DNA from: Phycisphaera sp.
Lineage (GTDB): Bacteria; Planctomycetota; Phycisphaerae; Phycisphaerales; UBA1924
Assembly: GCA_003712165.1 (NCBI GenBank)
Contig: RHLH01000001.1
Location: forward strand, 1,116,001 to 1,180,000
Direction of reading: 5' to 3'
DNA length: 64,000 bases
The notes under the pieces were generated by a model. That model had not been told where the DNA came from, ran no database searches, and saw nothing but the letters and a program-made list of their open reading frames with translations. This document shows positions 53,301-59,318 of this stretch, piece after piece (position 1 is the first letter of the stretch; each line of letters starts with the position of its first letter). Both the position numbers and the translations under genes were made by a program.

Positions 53301-55066
53301 GCGAGTACGCCTTTGACCACCTCGGGAACTGGACCGAGTTCCGGCAGGACCTGGACCTCAACGGCAGCTTCGGCAGCGGCGAGGTCGAGGAACGCACGGT
53401 CAACCTTATCAACGAGCTCGAGGAACGCGAGACCGAATCAGGCACGCCCCCATTCACGTTCATCACGGGCGAGAACTACGAGTACGACGACAACGGCAAC
53501 CTCGTGTCATCGACGATCAAGAACGGCAACACCGAGATCGTGTACATCTACGACGCCTGGAACCGGCTCGTCAAGGTCAACAAGGAGACCACGACGACGA
53601 GCCAGCAGGGCACGACCGTGACTGTCACGCTTCTCGGTGAGTACGAGTACAACGCGCTCAACCATCAGACCGTGCGGACGGCGGACCCCGAGCCGAACAC
53701 GGCCGGGGATATCGAGCAGCGCCGCTACTACTACCTCCTGAGCTGGCAGCTCGCCGAGGAGCACGTCGACGACTCGTACGACAGCGGCACGGGCTTCGTG
53801 CACGAGCGCACGGGCCAGTTCTACTACGGCGACGGGGGCATCGACGACGCGTGCTACCGCCGGATCGATGCCAACGCGGACGGGGATTACCTGGACAGCA
53901 CGGACAGCCACTGGTACCTGCTGCGCGACATCCAGGGCAACGTGGTGGCGGTGGTGGACGAGACCGGCGCGCTGCACGAGCGCGTGCACTACAACCCCTG
54001 GGGCCAGGCGAGGCACAGCTGGCCGGGCGATTTCGACGGTGACGGGGATGTCGACGCGACCGACGGGGGGTACTACACCGCGTTGACGCTACCGGTCGCC
54101 ATCACGAGCACTTCGTACAACGCGGACCTTGATCTCGACTTCGATGGTGACATCGACCTGAACGACCAGACGCTGTTCAACACGGCGGGGTACAAGTCGG
54201 CGCTGCCGGCGGGTTCGGTGTCAGACCGCGCAGGCCCCGACAACCCGTTCGGATACGCCAGCTACCTGCACCGCCCCGAGACGAACCTGTACCTGGCGCG
54301 GCACAGGCACTACGACCCGATCGACGGACGCTGGATCTCGCGCGATCCGATCGGGTATCTGGATGGGTACAACCTGTATGAGTATGTCAGCAGTAGTCCA
54401 AACCGGTATGGTGATTCATACGGGTTGAGTAAGGAAGGCAATAATACGGGAGATTCTGGCTCTTGTGCTGAAGCCAAGGAGCGAGTCCAGCGTCAATCTG
54501 AAAAGCTTGACAATATTGCAGAATCAAAGAATGTACGTGGATGTGGGGGAGAATCGAGCAGTTCGTCAACTCATGCAGATCATACTGATACGGCTGTGGG
54601 CTGGGCCATAAGTGCTGAAGAGTCTCTGTTTGATAGTGGTAGGAAACCAAAGGACGAAGGGATTATTCACAAAGTCGCTAAGGCAGATGGTCATCTGGTC
54701 CGGCGCGGTGGTAGGGCCACTTTGATATGGGGTGGTAGGATAGTCGGAATCGGGGGATACGTGTGGGATGGTTATACTATCCAAAGAGATGTAAAGAATG
54801 GTGATTATCAGTCTGCAGCACTTACTGGTGTCGATATAATTGGCGCAGGCGCAGCAACAGCAGTTGCCGGTCCACTTGGTGCTTTGGTTTATAGTTCCCT
54901 GAGTGCTGCGGGTAACGCGATAGTTGATTCCCATTTTGCTGCCCAAGATGCAATTAACAAGACTAACGCACTGAATGAAACATGTGCAGGACTGGATTCT
55001 CGACAACAGATTGAGGAAGATAGGTTGCGCGATGCTCAACGGAATGTATCTTCATGTTGTAATTAA
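47369..55066 (+). CDS. Giant secreted RHS/YD-repeat protein with toxin-like variable C-terminus
   Basis: 2565 residues. A Sec signal peptide (SIAAVLTLSGLAGLPFGVASA) leads an acidic Cys-containing region, then an RHS start (PVHLASGHKAFSVSDLTVPV, about residue 326) and about 1,900 residues of YD repeats (YDALDRPLSL, YDFRNRLVAI, YDAFGRLSNAY, YDDNGNLVSS). The core ends with the hallmark GRWISRDPIGYLDGYNLYEYVSSSPNRYGDSYGL. Before it lies an EF-hand-like insert (DFDGDGDVDATDGG, DLDFDGDIDLNDQ). The last 215 residues differ in base composition (richer in A/T) and form a Gly/Ala-rich helical domain around WDGY (about 2464). By analogy with RHS toxins, the repeats form a shell around the C-terminal toxin. 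No PAAR or VgrG-binding domain is present. Confidence 0.93.
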   Translation: MMLNSKSIAAVLTLSGLAGLPFGVASAQVTCEPATAVAGEARICIDNVDDLDSDEDNYYSANDFLTFYYESLDCNTHLDWSTVEATESNIVAIYNLYVEYFEDDWVVTTTNRASVYVGVPEGPMSPGGVCIDVEGPAGLPAINTDADPVFECQFYGDCGLRLVFLIETGRLPSRDFITPTSYTEEDDPCDEEEEDDELFPIICVGEDCKPIIMPPPASPAPDIFICASLTGCDIIDPGDVSLEPLDPTDPDPEAPAIPCDAPVGMEITEVPDCPPSGNTQSSSDDDEEEEKGGTRMASYDEDAEGSSSGSGDCGDSTGAGATSEQPVHLASGHKAFSVSDLTVPVTGPDFVLNRQYNSSTTLGGESVVGNNQWLNVFQRVKVVSGDLTHYGESAHATYVYSWDSGESKYLSGGPTTRYVEESATADWEDGGSTDVAVYRMVTPGSGVREFYRDPTGTSYKSIDSELYGLLRSVSDEYGNTQYYEYEIYGGNVTNATTVARLRSIYLNGTPAADDWEARVDFGYYIGSPDDTTTPETPSTYHKLHGKLALVRVYRQASPTDVLTQWVAYTYQTDDQAISTDAGTDGDLVQVSRFVAVDDSPAVGVIDSGPPVAPISSAWRPFITQYRYHNSATALRGGGEPDSVDGRDGQLKAIILPEQIEFASQRRNRAGIGDPAWNVLNTSIEILGTSDTGYVYADGPGADLICTIDLAAKVIGYETTGDYRVAEQFIQADCGCSGAEQGKRIAYTYTDGTTGASIDWQTVQLTEKGWSGTAYSVDYRTLFYDLETLNSTDSTMYLMTKSIRDDAAGAGNREWITHYVYDSSGRMTERWMPSAVSSRSAGSGSTAPSVTSHGAGTGLVWGYDYNSDNLRTKTYAQEGVGSSNKHLTLETVFDSRPAVFYLPVEQKRVRITDETSTSSIAAADIEVTSFEYGLSTNTDHPSAIAWMKRSVEAESSSENGPGGGVTTYDRYDLFNTSGQRVWSRDSENMLIKREYGHDSGRMTARKVNVPSSSFSWTNFGQSLSTSGWGQSGSTALTTSWERTDRGHIRKITRPGDVETYVYREYRTFKLDGREARKGIAYGVKTILPHKLDSSGAYGSDFAGPASIIVTNSAGRAVGSMQSEVDSTATYPPSSSAVSDGLELLLDTERKLGVKKVSHALSGLVNESTVYETVVLDENDDEQEYTTSFEYDTLGRMTRRTDPAGSVIEVDSYDALDRPLSLDSGAVISGSPSTVRVADFYYDDPDTDAVAEQGSGDGNLSWIVMHEDGSTTRSVRREYDFRNRLVAITNPDAPHVAIEYDNLSRVVAEELHSDDAIIGGEFIPSTTTRGYRSQTLYSQRGLPYRTEQFVDPTQTSPDLLTSDVWYDSRGLPIAMRSPSGPDSKFAYDAFGRLSNAYATDQVGSTYSAAESVSSDVVLEQVDYRYDSTRGYADLITSFIRPHDATGTGALTSSGAIASYLAIGYDDASRPVRRVDYGTNQTEFGTGGSAPTWPPSGGTLPDYNTSGYGDTLIAAVEYTEFGSVGAFVDEEGRETTYTYDDLFRPVVVVENAKDASVSYSTSLDRFTASGIAQLDLSSGTTDDHIGTDRVTSMYYDGIGRVIRTVSHMGDSVGTETIQSTEYDYAARTTGNLLASDVNSNSVLSRIRFPLESTGVAVASGHSSVEDYSVEFAYNRLGELISSQDQNGSVHSYDRDAMGRVLENSVTQGVDVDDLVDALSYEYDDFGRLFKASSLDTASGTTVLNEIAIKYDGLWRPTDFHQNVLGEVYSSPTVLASDTESVEYTYTTAGGSSSESRLASVTYPDLSVLSLTYAGAGSLDNKVDRVTTKTLTDAFPAYGNVFSTHAYMGVGQSVTTDIVRPLIQLSRFKDLGGETTAGEYAALDRFGRLQSQLWITTYPSFGQGTTSGDGIPSVPAIVAQTQTYDRVSNPLTRFDSRTGAAQAGRDMAFQYDGLNRLYGVTKGTDANDNGSLATSEYDFGLSEYAFDHLGNWTEFRQDLDLNGSFGSGEVEERTVNLINELEERETESGTPPFTFITGENYEYDDNGNLVSSTIKNGNTEIVYIYDAWNRLVKVNKETTTTSQQGTTVTVTLLGEYEYNALNHQTVRTADPEPNTAGDIEQRRYYYLLSWQLAEEHVDDSYDSGTGFVHERTGQFYYGDGGIDDACYRRIDANADGDYLDSTDSHWYLLRDIQGNVVAVVDETGALHERVHYNPWGQARHSWPGDFDGDGDVDATDGGYYTALTLPVAITSTSYNADLDLDFDGDIDLNDQTLFNTAGYKSALPAGSVSDRAGPDNPFGYASYLHRPETNLYLARHRHYDPIDGRWISRDPIGYLDGYNLYEYVSSSPNRYGDSYGLSKEGNNTGDSGSCAEAKERVQRQSEKLDNIAESKNVRGCGGESSSSSTHADHTDTAVGWAISAEESLFDSGRKPKDEGIIHKVAKADGHLVRRGGRATLIWGGRIVGIGGYVWDGYTIQRDVKNGDYQSAALTGVDIIGAGAATAVAGPLGALVYSSLSAAGNAIVDSHFAAQDAINKTNALNETCAGLDSRQQIEEDRLRDAQRNVSSCCN

Positions 55067-55095
55067 GTTGTGTGGGAAGGCGTCGGGAGATTAGA

Positions 55096-55320
55096 GTGAT
55101 ACTGCGTAAGTATGTTGAGTTCTATTCTCGATGGAGTAATGGCGACTTGATAGGCGGACCGAATTCGCATACAAGTATCTATTTGGTCTTCTTCTTTACA
55201 ATAATCTTTCTTGGAACCAGGGCAGCCGGGTTAGATCTCCCTTTTTGGATCATGGTAGTGTTACCCATAGTTCCATATACTGCACACCACTACCTTGTTA
55301 TGAGATTGCACTCTCATTAA
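55096..55320 (+). CDS. Putative immunity protein for the RHS C-terminus (small membrane protein)
   Basis: 74 residues from a GTG at 55096 with GGGAG seven bases upstream; a GTG at 55072, six bases after the RHS stop, would give 82. Two hydrophobic stretches (SIYLVFFFTIIFLGTRAAGL and FWIMVVLPIVPYTAHHYLV) make it an integral membrane protein. Its place directly after the RHS toxin-like tail, on the same strand and equally AT-rich, is where RHS immunity genes sit. A membrane immunity protein suits a toxin that acts on the inner membrane. No family is recognised. Confidence 0.6.
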   Translation: MILRKYVEFYSRWSNGDLIGGPNSHTSIYLVFFFTIIFLGTRAAGLDLPFWIMVVLPIVPYTAHHYLVMRLHSH

Positions 55321-55487
55321 TGAAATAAACGGTAAGATCGTAAACGGAAATTCTAGTATTGGCTACAATAACACGGATTCGAATATAAATCTGTTATTAT
55401 GAAAGAAGTAGAACTTTCGTTAGCCACTAACATGGTACTAAAAAATTGGCGGTTGAATAGTTAGTCTGACTGCTCGCCGAGGAGCAC

Positions 55488-56810
55488 GTGGACGACTCGT
55501 ACGACAGCGGCACTGGCTTCGTGCACGAGCGCACGGGCCAGTTCTACTACGGCGACGGTGGCATCGACGACGCGTGCTACCGGCGGATCGACGCCAACGC
55601 GGACGCCGACTATACGGACAGCACGGACAGCCACTGGTACCTGCTGCGCGACATCCAGGGCAGCGTGGTCGCGGTGGTGGACGAGACCGGCGCGCTGCAC
55701 GAGCGCGTGCACTACGACCCCTGGGGCCAGGCTCGGTACAGCTGGCCGGGCGACTTCGACGGCGACGGCGACGGGGACGTCGACGCGACCGACGGGGGGT
55801 ACTACACCGCGTTGACGCTACCGGTCGCCATTACGAACTCGTCGTACAACGCGGACCTCGATCTCGACTTCGATGGTGACATCGATCTGAACGACCAGAC
55901 GCTGTTCAACACGGCGGGGTACAAGTCGGCGCTGCCGGCGGGCTCGGTCTCTGACCGCACAGGCCCCGACAACCCGTTCGGGTACGCCAGCTACCTGCAC
56001 CGGCCAGAGACGAACCTGTACCTCGCGCGGCACAGGCACTACGACCCGATCGACGGACGATGGATCTCGCGCGATCCATTAATCTATCGAGACGGAATGA
56101 ACCTTTATCAGTATGTGAGGAGTAACCCATCACGTTTCTCAGATTCTTCTGGTCTTCATACCGATGACTCATACGATTCTCCAAGTAACCAAGAGAGGCT
56201 AAACAATGTTGAAGAAGCGATGGATAAATACGGGTGCAAGGGTAATGCGACAAATGAAACTGGAGTTGGCATCGGATCAGGGAGTGGAGCCGGTGCAGTT
56301 CTCGGCATTACTGCTGGTAGTATTGGGAGCGCAGTAAGTGATGGTATCGGAACGAATATGGAGAAAGCCAATAAGTACAAGTTTGTAGAGAATGGGCCAG
56401 TGAGCACCAACCATCCGCATGGAAGGCGAGGTACGATGCTACGCCGATTTGGATCGGGCTTAGGTGGTGCTGCCACTGTTGGAGGTGCTGCATGGGATGG
56501 TTATTGGATAGTACGTCATCTAGATGAAGATAATCATTATTCAGCTGCAGCATCCGGCGTCAGTCTCGGTGCTAATGCTGGATTTGCAATGATTGCTGGT
56601 AGCCTATCCACTGGTGGCGCAGTCGCAATAGTTGGTGGCATAGCAACTGTGGGTATCTTGACGGGTGAGTTGGCGTCGCAATTAGATGAGAACGCTAAGA
56701 CCGAGGCGGTGAATAATGACGCAAATAGGAATGGCCAATGTATGCTATATGAAAGAGCCAGGAAGCGGTTAAAGTGTAAGATCGAAGCGGAGGAACGTGG
56801 AGAGCAGTAG
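55488..56810 (+). CDS. Orphan RHS C-terminal cassette (core fragment plus second toxin-like tail)
   Basis: 440 codons. DNA from 55472 to about 56077 is near-identical to 53749-54349 of the main RHS gene, including the EF-hand insert with six extra bases. It diverges right after GRWISRDP, where the toxin module begins. The new tail (about 245 residues) has YQYVRSNPSRFSDSSGL, then a Gly-rich helical domain (GVGIGSGSGAGAVLGITAG; GGAATVGGAAWDGYWIVRH; SAAASGVSLGANAGFAMIAG). A TGA precedes the copied region in frame, and there is no signal peptide or clear ribosome site. It is therefore probably silent and serves as a donor for exchange into the main gene, as in orphan rhsCT modules. Confidence 0.8.
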   Translation: MDDSYDSGTGFVHERTGQFYYGDGGIDDACYRRIDANADADYTDSTDSHWYLLRDIQGSVVAVVDETGALHERVHYDPWGQARYSWPGDFDGDGDGDVDATDGGYYTALTLPVAITNSSYNADLDLDFDGDIDLNDQTLFNTAGYKSALPAGSVSDRTGPDNPFGYASYLHRPETNLYLARHRHYDPIDGRWISRDPLIYRDGMNLYQYVRSNPSRFSDSSGLHTDDSYDSPSNQERLNNVEEAMDKYGCKGNATNETGVGIGSGSGAGAVLGITAGSIGSAVSDGIGTNMEKANKYKFVENGPVSTNHPHGRRGTMLRRFGSGLGGAATVGGAAWDGYWIVRHLDEDNHYSAAASGVSLGANAGFAMIAGSLSTGGAVAIVGGIATVGILTGELASQLDENAKTEAVNNDANRNGQCMLYERARKRLKCKIEAEERGEQ

Positions 56811-56815
56811 ATTTA

Positions 56816-57316
56816 ATGGGCAATGATAGCAGAGAAACTGAAACATTAGTGAGATCAGTTGTAGGTCTCCACTCAACGCTAGAATCCGACAGACTATTAG
56901 TGTACTGCGTAGGTACTCGAAGTATCGTTGTGCTATTCTTATACTTCATTGCAGTAGCCCTGTCATTGGTGTATTATGACACTGTTGTAGTACAGAAAAT
57001 ACTTCAATCGCTTATAATACCTACGTGGTTAGTTTTTCTAGTGACCACAATGCTTGTATTGATTGAATTAGTTACATCTTTGGTGCTGCTTCGGTTAGAG
57101 AGAGATACGTCTGAAGCCGGTCCATTAGTAGCAACGTCAGATTCAATGACAGGTTCTGTACGACTAGAGAATGTGGTTGTAGATACAGCAAAGATTCATT
57201 GCGTGCCATATCGGCTAAGGTCTATTAAGATAACTAGCGGTAAGTATGCAATGTATAGTAGTATGTATTCTGCGAATGCATTGGTCAAAAATATTGTAAA
57301 ATTTACTGAATCATAA
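56816..57316 (+). CDS. Putative immunity protein for the orphan RHS cassette
   Basis: 166 residues starting at the ATG five bases after the orphan stop, with GGAG upstream. Two strong membrane stretches (SIVVLFLYFIAVALSLVYY and IPTWLVFLVTTMLVLIELVTSLVLL) are followed by a soluble C-terminal part of about 70 residues. It is AT-rich like the cassette before it and unrelated in sequence to the 55096 protein. That fits the rule that each toxin tail carries its own partner. No family is recognised; the immunity role is inferred from position. Confidence 0.62.
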   Translation: MGNDSRETETLVRSVVGLHSTLESDRLLVYCVGTRSIVVLFLYFIAVALSLVYYDTVVVQKILQSLIIPTWLVFLVTTMLVLIELVTSLVLLRLERDTSEAGPLVATSDSMTGSVRLENVVVDTAKIHCVPYRLRSIKITSGKYAMYSSMYSANALVKNIVKFTES

Positions 57317-57374
57317 TTTAGCAGTACATCTGCTTCCGAATATGTATTAAGCGATTGCATGCTGTATATATGCA

Positions 57375-57614
57375 GTGCACGAGCGCACGGGCCAGTTCTA
57401 CTACGGTGACGGGGGCATCGACGACGCGTGCTACCGCCGGATCGATGCCAACGCGGACGGGGATTACCTGGACAGCACGGACAGCCACTGGTACCTGCTG
57501 CGCGACATCTAGGGCAACGTGGTGGCGGTGGTGGACGAGACCGGCGCGCTGCACGAGCGCGTGCACTACGACCCCTGGGGCCAGGCGAGGCACAGCTGGC
57601 CCGGCGACTTCGAC
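57375..57614 (+). pseudogene. Broken third RHS core fragment
   Basis: 240 bases nearly identical to 53798-54037 of the main RHS gene (VHERTGQFYYGDGGIDDACYRR onward to WPGDFD). A CAG codon is changed to TAG at 57510-57512, and the similarity stops abruptly at 57614, before the EF-hand insert. No tail or immunity gene follows; 150 bases later comes the tRNA-Pro fragment. It is probably the remnant of a further cassette cut away at the island end. Confidence 0.8.
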
Positions 57615-57763
57615 TCGATTGAAGGCTCCACCTCTGTGACATGTACCAGTTATTAATTAACGTATGTGATTTCAAATGCTATGGGTTGCAATCTGACTGA
57701 CAACGCGATAAACCAGTACCAGCACTTAGCTTCGAGCTGAAATAGCCGTTAGATGGTAGAGAT

Positions 57764-57807
57764 TTCGGGACGAGAAGGTCGGAGGTTCAAATCCTCTCAC
57801 CCCGATT
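57764..57807 (+). repeat. Attachment-like direct repeat, copy 2 (tRNA-Pro 3' fragment)
   Basis: Exact 44-base copy of the tRNA-Pro 3' end without the D arm or the 5' acceptor strand, so it is not a working tRNA. The eight bases GTAGAGAT before it are shared with copy 3. It marks the right end of island A and the left end of island B. Confidence 0.85.
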
Positions 57808-57863
57808 TGGAGTTGAGTCTTATCGAAGCCAGTGTGCTGGTTCCGCGGTCGACCCCACGTTGA

Positions 57864-58580
57864 TCAACGGCGACGTCGCGCCGACAGGAGGAGGCCGATT
57901 CCGAGGAGCGACGCAGAAGCTGGGCTCGGTGCGACGACGACCCGCCAGTTGTCGATCCCAGCATCACGAAAGTCCGTGCCGACAAAGTTGCCGCTGGATG
58001 CGCCTCTCCAGAACCCGAACTGCATGACCGCTCCAGAAGCAGAAAAGTCCGGGTTTGACGAAGCGATAAGGGTTCCTGTCGCGGTCACTTCCCAGAGATC
58101 TGAGGCGACGAGACCCGGCGCTGAATTCTGCGCCCAATCGGAGAACCCGGGGTTCGGCATCACGAGCACGGGTGACCGCTGGATGTAGGTCTTGCCGCCC
58201 TGCTCGATGAGCAGGCCAGTGCCCTGGACGTTGCTGCCACTCACAGGCTGGAAGTTTCGAGAGTCCTCCGAGTAGTCGATGTGGGTGACAGCGCCCTGGA
58301 TCGATGGATCGTAGAAGGCGTTGGTGTTTCGGTTGAGACTGAACACACCTCCGCCGGCAGCGATCGCGACGAGGTTAATCTCGATTCGCATGTACTCGTT
58401 GCTGTTGCCGCCGGTGAGAAACTGAGTCTCGAGCGAGGTGCTGCCAAAGCCGTTGGCATCCGCGATGGTGTTCGAAGTCCAAGATGCAGGCGCAAAAACG
58501 CCGTCTGTAAAGGTCACATTAGCTTGGGCGCTTGAAGCGTAGCCTGCCGCGATAACAAGTGTCAGTGTCTGAATATTCAT
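57864..58580 (-). CDS. Secreted PEP-CTERM-like protein
   Basis: 238 residues with a signal peptide (NIQTLTLVIAAGYASSAQA). The middle is a beta-rich domain (FTDGVFAPASWTSNTIADANGFGSTSLETQFLTGGNSNEYMRIEINLVAIAAG) ending in FVGTDFRDAGIDNWRVVV, a common jelly-roll pattern of exported planctomycete proteins. The C-terminus APSPASASLLGIGLLLSARRRR matches PEP-CTERM architecture: a short Pro motif, a hydrophobic helix and an Arg cluster. It would be sorted to the cell surface. The ATG has AAGGA upstream. It is divergent from the sigma-factor gene and is the first gene of island B. Confidence 0.85.
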   Translation of the reverse strand: MNIQTLTLVIAAGYASSAQANVTFTDGVFAPASWTSNTIADANGFGSTSLETQFLTGGNSNEYMRIEINLVAIAAGGGVFSLNRNTNAFYDPSIQGAVTHIDYSEDSRNFQPVSGSNVQGTGLLIEQGGKTYIQRSPVLVMPNPGFSDWAQNSAPGLVASDLWEVTATGTLIASSNPDFSASGAVMQFGFWRGASSGNFVGTDFRDAGIDNWRVVVAPSPASASLLGIGLLLSARRRR

Positions 58581-58695
58581 GTCCAGTTTCCTTCAGTTCT
58601 GTACCGAGCAGAGCCCGTACCAACGTGGAAAACGGGTCGCTCTATGGAGACTGCGGAGCATCGAGTAGAATCTTGCATCGGAACGGAGAAATTGT

Positions 58696-59301
58696 TTGGT
58701 CGACCTGAGCCCTGATCCAGTAACGACCACGCTGTTGCTCTCACGGCTAGGCGATAGTTCTGATCAGAGCGCATGGGTGGAGTTCGACGCCAGGTTCAGG
58801 CGTGTGATCTTGTCGGTTGCATTGAGGTTTGGTCTTGCCCGAACGGACGCCGAGGAGGCTGCACAGGAGACGATGCTTCAGGCATACCGAGATTACCAAG
58901 AGGGCAAGTACGACAGAACGCGAGGCAGGCTCTCTTCCTGGCTCATTTCCATTGCGCACCACAGGATCATCGACATGAAACGGCGTGATCGCGGCCGGGC
59001 GTCGGGTTTGGCCGAGGATATCGAGTCGATCCCGCAGAACGAGGTCATGCAAGCGTTTGAAAAAGCGTTAGAGCGGACAGTGTTCGAGGACGCATGGTCG
59101 TGGCTCGTTGAACACACACGGGGCAGCGATGACGGGATGCTCGCATTTGAATTGACCGCGATGCGAGGAGTCCCGGTTTCCGAAGCGGCGTCGCAATGCG
59201 GAATGTCGGTTGACCAGGTGTACGTCGCCCGAAGCAGGATCACTGCGAGACTGCGTGAAGCTGCCGAACGGATCAACCAGGCGTTTCGTGACGGCCTCTG
59301 A
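58696..59301 (+). CDS. ECF-type RNA polymerase sigma factor
   Basis: 201 residues from a TTG with GGAG seven bases upstream. Region 2: WVEFDARFRRVILSVALRFGLARTDAEEAAQETMLQAYRDYQEGKYDRTRGRLSSWLISIAHHRIIDMKRR. Region 4 is a helix-turn-helix, MRGVPVSEAASQCGMSVDQVYVARSRITARLREAA. It belongs to a different ECF group from the one at 32470. A kinase gene follows 17 bases after its stop, so the two form an operon. The divergent PEP-CTERM gene may be one of its targets (inference). Confidence 0.9.
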   Translation: MVDLSPDPVTTTLLLSRLGDSSDQSAWVEFDARFRRVILSVALRFGLARTDAEEAAQETMLQAYRDYQEGKYDRTRGRLSSWLISIAHHRIIDMKRRDRGRASGLAEDIESIPQNEVMQAFEKALERTVFEDAWSWLVEHTRGSDDGMLAFELTAMRGVPVSEAASQCGMSVDQVYVARSRITARLREAAERINQAFRDGL

Positions 59302-59318
59302 AGAAATGAGAGGGCCGC

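Larger units (their letters stand above)
28437..57807. mobile_element. Putative genomic island A inserted at tRNA-Pro(CGG)
   Basis: A region of about 29.4 kb is bounded by an exact 44-base direct repeat: the 3' end of the intact tRNA at 28437-28480 and the copy at 57764-57807. A truncated integrase-like gene sits next to the intact tRNA, as in classical tRNA islands. The cargo comprises a secreted EF-hand protein, an ECF sigma/kinase pair, a T2SS operon, and an RHS toxin locus with orphan cassettes. Parts of the RHS tail region are clearly richer in A and T than the flanks. With no intact integrase seen, the island is probably fixed. Confidence 0.75.

Noticed and set aside
57764-57807. Second and third tRNA-Pro genes
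   Set aside because: Only the anticodon-loop-to-3'-end part is present at 57764 and 62773; the 5' acceptor strand and D arm are missing, so neither can fold into a tRNA.
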